From the NCBI GenBank assembly GCA_016932035.1, contig JAFGDR010000052.1, positions 1 to 59,689 of the forward strand: a stretch of DNA of 59,689 nucleotides, read 5' to 3'. Of the stretch, positions 28,643-36,788 are shown one piece after another. Under the pieces are notes generated by a model. That model ran no database searches and was not told the origin of the DNA. It saw only the letters and a program-made list of their open reading frames with translations. Within the stretch, counting starts at the first letter, position 1, and each line of letters begins with the position of its first letter. Position numbers and translations under genes: made by a program. This DNA comes from Candidatus Cloacimonadota bacterium (lineage in GTDB: Bacteria; Cloacimonadota; Cloacimonadia; JGIOTU-2).

Positions 28643-29932
28643 ATGAACTTTTTTTCATCAATTCAGCATTTCTTCCAGACACACACACTGCCCATTCTTG
28701 CACTGCTCGGGCTCGTTGCATTAATTAGTTTCTATTTCGGAAAGATCACAAAAAGCATACGGCTTCCGCTGATAATCGGCTACATGTTCTTCGGTGTCCT
28801 GATCGGACCTTCAGTTTTCGGAATATTAACTCCCTCGATACAGGATGCGCTCTCATTTATTACGGATATTGCGCTTGGTTTTGTTGCATTGACCATTGGT
28901 CTTGAGCTCAGTCTCAGCGATCTAAAGAAACAGGGCTCAGGTATCATATCAATTATTTTCGCAGAATCATTCGGCGCTTTCATTCTCGTATTTTTCGTTG
29001 TATGGCTCGTTACAAAAAACCTTCCACTCGCACTCATCTTTGGTTCCATTGCTCCTGCCAGTGCACCTGCAGGAACGGTTGCGGTCATCAGAGAATACCG
29101 GGCAAAAGGTCCCCTTACAAAAGCTCTATATGCTGTAGTGGGATTTGATGATGGACTTGGGATCATCATTTTCGGATTTGCTTCTGCTATTGCAAAGCAC
29201 ATTCTTCTGAGCCAAACAGGTGTTTCGTCAGGAGGTTTTTTTGCACTTATCCTCACACCCTTAAAGGAGATATTTTTAAGTATCCTTATCGGTTTGCTTG
29301 TGGGAGCTCTTTTCTGTATTCTGGTAAGGAAACTCAAGAGTTCGAGTGATTATTTCATACATATTTTTGGCGTCGTACTTCTCATGGTCGGGCTTTCTCA
29401 TGCCTTTCATCTCTCGCTGATACTCACAAATATGACAGCAGGTATCCTGATCATCAATACACAGCGGCATAACCTGATCGAGATTATGCATAAGGAACTT
29501 ACCAGTGTGATCCCGCTTTTGTTCATTCTGTTTTTTACTCTTGCTGGAACAAATCTCCAAATTGCCGCTTTGCCGTCATTAGGACTGCTGGGCATTGTGT
29601 ACATTCTTGCACGTTCAGCAGGATTGATCGGGGGTTCACGTCTCGGTGCAATGTTCGGGAAAGTGTCACGGAATATAAGAAATTATATCGGGCTGGGTAT
29701 CCTGTCACAAGCTGGTGTTGCGATTGGATTATCACTTATCGTAAAGAAGGATTTTAGCGGATTGGGCAAGACTATCGAAGCTGCAGGAAAAACACTGACT
29801 GTGGGTGATCATATTGGGACGATCGTGATCACGACCGTAACGGCGACCTGTATTTTCTTTGAGATCATCGGTCCGATCCTCACAAAGATCGCCCTGCAAA
29901 AAGCTGGTGAGATCAATGTGGAAGAGGAATAA
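28643..29932 (+). CDS. CPA2-family cation:proton antiporter
   Basis: A 429-residue inner-membrane protein with about 12-13 predicted hydrophobic helices. It is the Na+/H+ or K+/H+ exchanger domain only; the C-terminal TrkA-N and TrkA-C regulatory domains of KefB/KefC are absent. IGYMFFGVLIGPSVFG is the usual second-helix signature, and GSIAPASAPAGTVAVIREY and VGFDDGLGIIIFG cover the ion-binding core with acidic residues. Its ion is not predictable. It follows the EIIA-fusion gene by 12 bases and precedes holB by six, so all three are probably co-transcribed. The adjacent EIIA protein could replace the missing regulatory domain. Confidence 0.9.
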   Translation: MNFFSSIQHFFQTHTLPILALLGLVALISFYFGKITKSIRLPLIIGYMFFGVLIGPSVFGILTPSIQDALSFITDIALGFVALTIGLELSLSDLKKQGSGIISIIFAESFGAFILVFFVVWLVTKNLPLALIFGSIAPASAPAGTVAVIREYRAKGPLTKALYAVVGFDDGLGIIIFGFASAIAKHILLSQTGVSSGGFFALILTPLKEIFLSILIGLLVGALFCILVRKLKSSSDYFIHIFGVVLLMVGLSHAFHLSLILTNMTAGILIINTQRHNLIEIMHKELTSVIPLLFILFFTLAGTNLQIAALPSLGLLGIVYILARSAGLIGGSRLGAMFGKVSRNIRNYIGLGILSQAGVAIGLSLIVKKDFSGLGKTIEAAGKTLTVGDHIGTIVITTVTATCIFFEIIGPILTKIALQKAGEINVEEE

Positions 29933-29938
29933 AAGAAA

Positions 29939-31060
29939 ATGTTCGCGCTGATCAAAGGGCAGAAGCAGGCACACCAGATCTTAACACAACTCATTAATGA
30001 AGGGAAAGCAGCACAAAGCTATCTCTTTTTTGGACCTGAAGGCGTTGGCAAGCTCGCGACCGCTCTGGAGTTTGCAAAGATCATAAACTGCCAGCATCCG
30101 GACAAAGGAGCAGATGAGACCTGTCCTTCATGCCATAAGATCGATTCCTATTCTCATCCCGACGTAGACTTGATATTTCCCACACCAAAGTTCGAAATAA
30201 CGGACGAAGGCGAGTTCAAGAAACAGGATGAACAGGAGCAGATACAGGCATATGTCGAGCAGCTTAAACTGACTCCTTACGAACGCATGCAATTTGGTAA
30301 AGCAACAGCCATCCATGTCGATAAGATCAGGATGATCGAGCGCAAGTTACGGTTCAAACCAAATGAAGGTAATTACCGTGTTGTCATTATTGTACAGGCA
30401 GAAGAGATGACAGTCCAGGCAGCGAATGCTTTTTTAAAAACCCTCGAAGAACCTCCTGCCTATGCTGCGATAATACTCACAACGACCAATTATTCACGCC
30501 TTCTTCCAACGATTATATCACGCTGCCAGAAGGTTCGTTTCAATGCAATTCCCGCAAAAATAATCGAAGAGCATCTTATCCAGCACTATTATATCGACCC
30601 GACATTGGCTCGCATAAGCGCACGGATAGCAAACGGAAGCATGGCAAAGGCGATCCGGCTTTCAAGAACCGATTTCATAGAAGCCAGAAAAATGTCACTC
30701 GATATTATCGATGCCCTGATCCATGACAATCTCGCAACGGTTCATCGAATTTCTCAGAATTTTGCAAACAATAGGAATGAAGAACTGCTCAGGGACATTC
30801 TCGATTTTCTTGCAATATGGTTTGAGGATGTGTGCAGCTTTACGCACGGTTCTGATGCGATCTCGAACATCGATCATGAGGATAAACTCAATGAGTTCTT
30901 TGATATGTTCCAGGTGTCAGAAAGAGTTATCCAGAATATTATACTTCTTTTTGAGGAGAACAAACGCATGCTGGAAGGTCATGTTCATCATGAATTGATC
31001 TTCATAAATACATATTATGAGTTGCGTAAAAGGTTACATTCCCAAGGGATTTACTTGTAA
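29939..31060 (+). CDS. holB: DNA polymerase III subunit delta' (clamp-loader subunit)
   Basis: A 373-residue AAA+ family protein of the replicative clamp loader. The P-loop-like GPEGVGKLATA is at 32-42. A zinc-module cysteine cluster begins at Cys51 (CQHPDKG) and continues CPSCHK at 62-67. ANAFLKTLEEPPAYAAIILTTTNYSRLLPTIISRCQ matches the sensor 1 region (SRCQ takes the place of the SRC motif). The C-terminal half is helical and more variable, as usual. The start ATG lies six bases after the antiporter stop, with GAGGAA inside that gene's last codons. Confidence 0.9.
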   Translation: MFALIKGQKQAHQILTQLINEGKAAQSYLFFGPEGVGKLATALEFAKIINCQHPDKGADETCPSCHKIDSYSHPDVDLIFPTPKFEITDEGEFKKQDEQEQIQAYVEQLKLTPYERMQFGKATAIHVDKIRMIERKLRFKPNEGNYRVVIIVQAEEMTVQAANAFLKTLEEPPAYAAIILTTTNYSRLLPTIISRCQKVRFNAIPAKIIEEHLIQHYYIDPTLARISARIANGSMAKAIRLSRTDFIEARKMSLDIIDALIHDNLATVHRISQNFANNRNEELLRDILDFLAIWFEDVCSFTHGSDAISNIDHEDKLNEFFDMFQVSERVIQNIILLFEENKRMLEGHVHHELIFINTYYELRKRLHSQGIYL

Positions 31061-31079
31061 AAATTGGGATGTACAAATA

Positions 31080-31110
31080 TTGACAGGTTTTTATCATACT
31101 TTAACATAAT
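31080..31110 (+). promoter_or_regulatory. Putative sigma70-like promoter of the duplicated-domain secreted protein
   Basis: TTGACA (31080-31085) is followed after 19 bases by CATAAT (31105-31110). The element starts 19 bases after the holB stop codon, 74 bases before the chosen start of the next gene. Confidence 0.4.
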
Positions 31111-31158
31111 CAACGTATGAAAGAAATAATGAAAGCAAAGAAACGATATGGAGGTAGC

Positions 31159-33732
31159 ATGAAAAAATTAGCTATTTTATTTAGTCTTCTTTTACTGTCA
31201 GGCATGTGTTTTGCGCAGGCATTACCTGATGATTGGACCGGTGATACCGATATTGACACATATAAAGAAGAGATAGAGGTTCATGGAGGAACCTATAGTT
31301 GCAAAGTTGTCGTGAATTCCGGCACACAAGCTAACTGTGATTTCAGTAATGATGTTGAAATTGCAGTCACAGCAGGAAACACCTACACAGTTTCATTCTG
31401 GGCTTATACCAGCGAGCATGTAAGAATTACCTGTGCATTGGATTGGGTTGGAGCTTCATCAACATATCCGGGAACCTATATTGGTCCCGACACGGGTGGA
31501 TGGGCTCAGTACACACAGAGTGATGAAGTGCCCTCTGGTGTTACAGGTGTAAATCTCAGATTGAGATTTTATGACACATCAGGATTTTCCGCTCCTGAGA
31601 CCTGTTATGTAGATGATGTTACGTTTGAGTGTCCTACAGGAACACCTCTTACAGTTACGAATGGTGATTTCGAAAGCTGGCCAAGTGGCAATTCTATTAC
31701 AAAAGCCTATGCAGTCGGCACCGAAGATATGGATGTAGAATACGTTGGAGCCATGACTTCTGTTTCAGCAGCTGATTATCAGCTTACTGGTACTACTACG
31801 ATTACCTTTACAAGCGCAACAATCGATGGAACAGATCCAACCCTTGTCCATCTGACCGATGCTTCCCAGAGTATGATCGGCGACCTTACGCTTGATACGA
31901 TTACCGATGCTGCGAATACAACCGATTATGAGTTCTATGCAGGTATAACACCCATTGCGTTAACAAATACACTCTGGCCAAGTGATGGGCATATTGAGAA
32001 CGGCAAACTCGCAACCTTCGATGCAACGGCTACCGCGAATGATGATTTTAGTGATGTGTGGCTCAGCGATTTCGAAGGTGCATACAATGGTGCAATGGTT
32101 TATGATTATAATTTTATCAATGATGTGGCTGTAGACGATCAAGTACTCTTTGTTGCAAAGCGAGATGAATATCTTAATCAAACCGAACTTGTAAATCCAG
32201 TAATTCTGAATTCATACAGCGGTTTTGCTATTTCCCCAACTGTTATTGATGGATCAGATATCGATCAGACGATTCCAGCAAATACAAATCCGGCAGAGCA
32301 ATGGGAAGGACAACTTGTTGAAGTTGAAAATGTAGAGGTAGCCGCTATCGTTGAAACCGATCTTTATATCGGTTCAGATGACAGTTGGGTAACCAGTTTT
32401 ATTATCGGTGATAAGGTTGATTACCAATATGCATCTACTGGTACTGCACTCGATGCAGCAGTATCATCCGGGAATCCTGTTAATATCGTCGGTGTTGTAG
32501 ACTGGAGAAACAACGATGGTTACTATCGAATAAATCCACGCTCCGGAGATGACATTACACCGAGCGGTGGAAATCCAAGTGTTATTAAAGCATGGGCTTT
32601 GAGTGAAGACGAAATAGATGTTATGTATGATCTCGATATGACAAGCGCAACACCTGGTTGGTATTATCTGACCGGATCAGCAACCATTACATTCGATACC
32701 GTTGAAATCGATGGAGATGAACCTCAGATCGTACACCTTTCAGGAGCATCACAACCAATGATCGGTGACCTTACACTTGATAACATCTACGATTCAAACA
32801 GTGATACTGATTATGATTTCTATGCAGGAATCACTGCAATTGCTTTGACAAATACAAATAATCCTGACAAAGGACACATCCAAAATGATAGGATCGCAAC
32901 CTTCTCTGCAACGGTTACTGCTAACGACGAGTACAGTGATGTCTGGGTAAGTGATGATACCGGTGCCTATAACGGCGTCCTTGTTTTTGATTTTGATTTT
33001 TGGGAGTTGGTATCTGTTACAAACGATATCCTATTTTATGCAACACGTGATGAGTACAATAATAAGACCGAATTAGTAGATCCGGTTCTCTTAGATCTTC
33101 AATCTGGAGAAGAGGTGGTGCCATCAATTATTGTTGGATCTACTATTAATTGGACAATTCCTGCAAATACTGATCCTGCAGAAATATGGGAAGGCCAGCT
33201 TGTTAAAATAGAAAATGCTATTATTCAGGGAATAGATGCTGATGAATATGTCGGATCTGACGATAGTGGAGCTACAACTTTCGTGATCGGTGATGCAGTT
33301 GACTATAATTATGGAGTCACAGGCGCTCTCCTTGATTCTGCAGTTGCTTCCGGCGATCCTTATGACATCATTGGTGTGGTAGACTGGAATTATTACGATG
33401 AATATTACCGTATCAATCCAAGGGGTGTGGAAGACATTATTATTAGCGTCTCAGTCGATCCTACACCAGGAAATTCATATAGTATTCAGAATGTTCCAAA
33501 TCCTTTCAACGGTTCGACCACTATTTCCTTCTCGCTTCCTCATCATATAACAGGCACCATCGATATCTACAATATTCATGGTCAGCTCGTACGTTCTCTT
33601 GCTCCGGAAGATCAATCTGCAACATGGAATGGTCTTGATGAAAATGGAAAAACAGTGGCGAATGGTATTTACTTCTACACTGTTTCAACGAGTAAGGACA
33701 CCTACACCAAGAAGATGATCTTAATGAAATAG
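31159..33732 (+). CDS. Secreted protein with carbohydrate-binding-like domain, two tandem large repeats and T9SS sorting domain
   Basis: About 857 residues. After the signal peptide comes a jelly-roll carbohydrate-binding-like domain of about 150 residues (YTVSFWAYTSEH ... CYVDDVTFECP). Two homologous segments of about 275-290 residues follow. Each runs from KA(Y/W)A through MIGDLTLD, DFYAGITAIALTNT and WEGQLV(K/E)(V/I)EN to YYRINPR ... DI(T/I). Parts of these repeats resemble OB-fold modules of secreted nucleases, but no catalytic residues are visible. The C-terminus is a T9SS sorting domain (PNPFNGSTT ... IYNIHGQLVRSLA ... NGIYFYTVS). I chose the ATG at 31159 because GGAGG and the signal peptide directly flank it; the frame is open back to 31117. 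Confidence 0.84.
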   Translation: MKKLAILFSLLLLSGMCFAQALPDDWTGDTDIDTYKEEIEVHGGTYSCKVVVNSGTQANCDFSNDVEIAVTAGNTYTVSFWAYTSEHVRITCALDWVGASSTYPGTYIGPDTGGWAQYTQSDEVPSGVTGVNLRLRFYDTSGFSAPETCYVDDVTFECPTGTPLTVTNGDFESWPSGNSITKAYAVGTEDMDVEYVGAMTSVSAADYQLTGTTTITFTSATIDGTDPTLVHLTDASQSMIGDLTLDTITDAANTTDYEFYAGITPIALTNTLWPSDGHIENGKLATFDATATANDDFSDVWLSDFEGAYNGAMVYDYNFINDVAVDDQVLFVAKRDEYLNQTELVNPVILNSYSGFAISPTVIDGSDIDQTIPANTNPAEQWEGQLVEVENVEVAAIVETDLYIGSDDSWVTSFIIGDKVDYQYASTGTALDAAVSSGNPVNIVGVVDWRNNDGYYRINPRSGDDITPSGGNPSVIKAWALSEDEIDVMYDLDMTSATPGWYYLTGSATITFDTVEIDGDEPQIVHLSGASQPMIGDLTLDNIYDSNSDTDYDFYAGITAIALTNTNNPDKGHIQNDRIATFSATVTANDEYSDVWVSDDTGAYNGVLVFDFDFWELVSVTNDILFYATRDEYNNKTELVDPVLLDLQSGEEVVPSIIVGSTINWTIPANTDPAEIWEGQLVKIENAIIQGIDADEYVGSDDSGATTFVIGDAVDYNYGVTGALLDSAVASGDPYDIIGVVDWNYYDEYYRINPRGVEDIIISVSVDPTPGNSYSIQNVPNPFNGSTTISFSLPHHITGTIDIYNIHGQLVRSLAPEDQSATWNGLDENGKTVANGIYFYTVSTSKDTYTKKMILMK

Positions 33733-33753
33733 AATTTCTTAATAACTCAATAT

Positions 33754-33784
33754 AAAAAGGCGCATTTCGATGCGTCTTTTTTTT
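33754..33784 (+). terminator. Hairpin terminator
   Basis: AAAAGGCGCA pairs with TGCGTCTTTT (one G-T wobble) around a TTTCGA loop, followed by a run of T. It lies 22 bases after the stop of the preceding secreted-protein gene. Confidence 0.85.
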
Positions 33785-33798
33785 GCACTATGTAATTC

Positions 33799-33827
33799 TT
33801 GACATCGGAGTATCTTTTTAGGATAAG
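33799..33827 (+). promoter_or_regulatory. Putative sigma70-like promoter
   Basis: TTGACA (33799-33804), 17-base spacer, GATAAG (33822-33827), 50 bases before the next start codon and just after a terminator. Confidence 0.45.
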
Positions 33828-33876
33828 ACAGCAAAGCATTGGAAAAATTTTATATTATTAATATCAAGGAGCATGA

Positions 33877-35598
33877 ATGAAAAAAAGTTTATTTTTTACA
33901 GTCTTATGTTGTATTGTGTTTTCTCTCTCTTTACATGCAGAATGGTCATCAAATCCATCAGTTAATACAGGTGTGTGTACCTTGCCCGGTGAAGATGCCA
34001 TTCCAAAAGTGGTAGCAGGACCTTTGGGCGATATCTATGTGGGGTACTTTGCCAACGAAGAAGGTAATTATAATGTCCGTTTGCAGCGTTATGATGCCGC
34101 AGGTAACGCATTATGGGCTTCGAACGGAATACTCGTTAGCGATAACACAGCCATGACATGGCTCACAGATTGGGATATGACTGTGGATCATGACAACTCA
34201 GCAATCCTGACATTCCAGGATATTCGAGATGGCAATAACAATGTGTATGCATATAGAATTTCTCCAGAAGGGACATTTGTATGGGGTGCAAACGGGTTGC
34301 AGCTTTCGAACTCAACCGCCTTTGACGCAGCTCCCAAAGTAGCGGTTACGAGCAGCAATAATGCAGTGGTTGTATGGAGTTCTGACGATGTGGCAAGACT
34401 GCAAAAAATCAGCCCGGAAGGAACGCTTCTTTGGGGAGCGACCGGCATTGAAATTTCCGGGACAAACAGCTATACATGGCCACAGCCGATCGCTGTTGAA
34501 AACGATATGGTAATCGTGAAATATTTTGAAGATTCAGGGGTTCCATGGGCGCCTACACGCTACATATATGCTCAAAAGTATGATGCGAACGGTAATGCAT
34601 TATGGGCACCGCCTTGTGCGATCTCAACCGCAGGGAGTATCTCGGCATGGACACAGGACCTGGCGATCATTCCAGACAGCAATTTCGGTTTCTTTATCGG
34701 TTGGCATGACGACAGAGATTCTAATATGAATGCAGATGTCTATGTGCAGCATGTGAATTCCAGTGGCACGTGTCTCTTTTTGAATTTTGGTGTTCCTGCT
34801 TCTACGAACACTGGAAACGAGCATTACTACCCGTTCCTTGCCTATCTTGAGAATACGCAAATGCTCTATGTATATTGGAACGAGATGGATGCTGATCAGA
34901 ATAATCGTGGTATATACGGGCAAAAATTTAATATGACCGGCACAAGGCTCTGGGAAGATTCTGGAAGGATGATCCTTCCTCTTACCCTTACAGACATCTA
35001 TCCTTTTGGTATCGGGCATACGGATACTTTTGTATCAGTATACTATACAGAGGGATTGGTCGATGATCACGTAAAAGCAATGGCTCTCGATTCAAATGGA
35101 GATTTCCTCTGGCCAGGTAACAGCGTAACAATGTGCTCTGTTAACTCATCAAAAGTACACCCGGTAGTAAGTACCTTGACCGGTTCACAATGGATAGCTG
35201 GCTGGGAGGACGAACGAAGCGGAAGAGATATCTATGCCCAGAACATCAATACGGATGGAACACTCGGCTATATACCTGTTTCTGTCGAGCCGGAATATGA
35301 TGCGAGTACTGCACTGCTTACTGCTGCGCCAAATCCTTTTTTGAGTTCAACCACGCTGAAATTCAATAAAACCACCCGGCTTCTCTCCGATACGCCGCAG
35401 CAGACAGAGATAAAGATTTATAATATTAAAGGTCAACTCATCAGAAAATTCCCCTTCACCTCTTCCACCCATCTCTCTGTCGAAGTAACATGGGATGGAA
35501 AAGATGAGAATGGGAATGAAGTAGTCCAGGGAATCTATTTATTTAAAGCAAGTATTAGTAATGAAGAATTTTTTCAAAAAGTGGTAAAAATTCAATAA
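33877..35598 (+). CDS. Secreted repeat protein of unknown function with T9SS sorting domain
   Basis: A 573-residue exported protein. The signal peptide (ending SLSLHA) is followed by about seven repeats containing a YDAAGNALWASNG-like unit. Examples are LQRYDAAGNALW, ISPEGTFVWGANG, ISPEGTLLWGATG, KYDANGNALW, FNMTGTRLWEDSG and LDSNGDFLWPGN. These repeats suggest a beta-propeller, but the count is approximate. The T9SS sorting domain occupies the last roughly 80 residues (APNPFLSSTT ... IYNIKGQLIRKFP ... WDGKDENG). Its coding DNA is nearly identical to that of the gene at 5166-6695. AAGGAG precedes the ATG. No catalytic motif was seen. Confidence 0.82.
   Translation: MKKSLFFTVLCCIVFSLSLHAEWSSNPSVNTGVCTLPGEDAIPKVVAGPLGDIYVGYFANEEGNYNVRLQRYDAAGNALWASNGILVSDNTAMTWLTDWDMTVDHDNSAILTFQDIRDGNNNVYAYRISPEGTFVWGANGLQLSNSTAFDAAPKVAVTSSNNAVVVWSSDDVARLQKISPEGTLLWGATGIEISGTNSYTWPQPIAVENDMVIVKYFEDSGVPWAPTRYIYAQKYDANGNALWAPPCAISTAGSISAWTQDLAIIPDSNFGFFIGWHDDRDSNMNADVYVQHVNSSGTCLFLNFGVPASTNTGNEHYYPFLAYLENTQMLYVYWNEMDADQNNRGIYGQKFNMTGTRLWEDSGRMILPLTLTDIYPFGIGHTDTFVSVYYTEGLVDDHVKAMALDSNGDFLWPGNSVTMCSVNSSKVHPVVSTLTGSQWIAGWEDERSGRDIYAQNINTDGTLGYIPVSVEPEYDASTALLTAAPNPFLSSTTLKFNKTTRLLSDTPQQTEIKIYNIKGQLIRKFPFTSSTHLSVEVTWDGKDENGNEVVQGIYLFKASISNEEFFQKVVKIQ
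35371..35510 (+). repeat. Near-identical T9SS sorting-domain cassette (partner at 5258-5397, minus strand)
   Basis: Counting by eye, this stretch and the reverse complement of 5258-5397 differ at about ten positions in roughly 130 aligned bases. The flanking coding sequences of the two genes are not recognisably alike. Both stretches encode QQTEIKIYNIKGQLIRK and the following residues. Confidence 0.8.
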
Positions 35599-35622
35599 TC
35601 TCAATAAACTTTACAACAATTC

Positions 35623-35654
35623 AACCTCGCAGCAAACACGGAGCGAGGTTTTTG
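35623..35654 (+). terminator. Terminator-like hairpin overlapping the ribosome-binding site of the endonuclease gene
   Basis: AACCTCGC (35623-35630) pairs perfectly with GCGAGGTT (35643-35650) around a 12-base loop and is followed by TTTTT. It is positioned as the terminator of the preceding gene. However, the next ATG is at 35657, and GAGG of the 3' arm is the only plausible Shine-Dalgarno sequence for it. Confidence 0.75.
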
Positions 35655-35656
35655 AT

Positions 35657-36721
35657 ATGAAAAAAGTAGTTTTTAGTATTGCAATGTTGCTTACATGTGT
35701 TTCTTTTCTCTGTGCAGATTATTATGACGGCACAGAAGGATTGTATGGCGATGAGCTCAAAACAGCCCTGTACAATATTATCAAAGGTCATACAGAATAT
35801 TACTATGCCGATCTCAGGGATTATATTCTCATTAATACCGACGAAGATCCGGAAAATTCTAACAATGTCATTCTGATATATACAGGGCACTCCCAGGATA
35901 AAGATACTTTTGGTGGACTGCTCGATGAGTGGAACCGAGAGCATGTCTGGGCAAAATCACATGGGGATTTCGGAACAACACCACCAGCTGGAACGGATGC
36001 ACATCATATACGACCCTCCGATGTCGGAGTGAATTCGATCCGCGGGAATAAAGATTTCGATTACGGTGGCGATCCCGTGTATGGCTATTATGGAGACTTT
36101 GCCGGAAATACAGACAGTGATTCATTCGAGCCAAGAGATGATGCAAAGGGAGATATTGCACGAATGATCATGTACATGGCAGTTCGCTATGAAGGCGAGA
36201 ATGGTGAACCTGATCTTGAAATGGTGGATTATATCCCATCATCGCCGGACGGACAGCCTTATCATGCAAAGGAGAGCACGCTGATTCAGTGGCATCTAGA
36301 TGACCCGGTCGATTCATTTGAAATGCTGAGGAATGAGAAAATTTATACAAACTGGCAGCACAATCGCAACCCGTTCATCGATCATCCTGAATTTGCTCAA
36401 CGAATCTGGTGCTATGCTATCGATGATCCTTCGGTGGGAAATGTTACCATTGAAGCATATCCCAATCCATTCAAGACTTTAACAATGATATCATTTAATT
36501 TGAATTCGGATTTGCGCGAATTAGCTCAAGTGAAGATTTACAATATGAAAGGGCAGCTAATCAAAACCCTTTCCTCATTCCCAAACCCCAGCTTGGGAAC
36601 GCAAAGTGTTGTGTGGGATGGCAGGGATGAAAACAATCAATCCATTCACAGTGGTATCTACTTTTGTGTAATCGATGCAGGTGAAAAGCAGATCGTAAAA
36701 AAACTAACATTTATTCAATAA
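35657..36721 (+). CDS. Secreted endonuclease I (EndA/NucM family) with T9SS sorting domain
   Basis: A 354-residue exported nuclease. After the signal peptide (ending SFLCA) comes the endonuclease I domain. It has ILIYTG, then NREHVWAKSHGDFG (about 93-107) and DAHHIRPSDVGVNSIRGNKDFDYG (about 114-137). This HNH-like beta-beta-alpha metal arrangement carries catalytic His and the metal-binding Asn. The enzyme should cleave DNA, and possibly RNA, non-specifically outside the cell, for nutrient or phosphate scavenging or biofilm DNA turnover. The sorting domain (YPNPFKTLT ... IYNMKGQLIKTLS ... KKLTFIQ) is at the C-terminus. The start is tightly downstream of a terminator-like hairpin that contains its ribosome-binding site. 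Confidence 0.92.
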   Translation: MKKVVFSIAMLLTCVSFLCADYYDGTEGLYGDELKTALYNIIKGHTEYYYADLRDYILINTDEDPENSNNVILIYTGHSQDKDTFGGLLDEWNREHVWAKSHGDFGTTPPAGTDAHHIRPSDVGVNSIRGNKDFDYGGDPVYGYYGDFAGNTDSDSFEPRDDAKGDIARMIMYMAVRYEGENGEPDLEMVDYIPSSPDGQPYHAKESTLIQWHLDDPVDSFEMLRNEKIYTNWQHNRNPFIDHPEFAQRIWCYAIDDPSVGNVTIEAYPNPFKTLTMISFNLNSDLRELAQVKIYNMKGQLIKTLSSFPNPSLGTQSVVWDGRDENNQSIHSGIYFCVIDAGEKQIVKKLTFIQ

Positions 36722-36742
36722 AAAAAATCGAATATATACAAA

Positions 36743-36779
36743 AAGGGCGAAATCATCATGACTTCGCCCTTGTTTTTTT
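36743..36779. terminator. Bidirectional hairpin terminator
   Basis: AAGGGCGAA (36743-36751) pairs with TTCGCCCTT (36763-36771). Seven T follow on the plus strand and five on the minus strand. It serves the convergent endonuclease and C10 protease genes. Confidence 0.88.
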
Positions 36780-36788
36780 AGAAATATT

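Noticed and set aside
28780-29337. 185-codon minus-strand frame opposite the antiporter
   Set aside because: Antisense shadow of a membrane-protein gene whose motifs are clear; no signal, start site or family resemblance.
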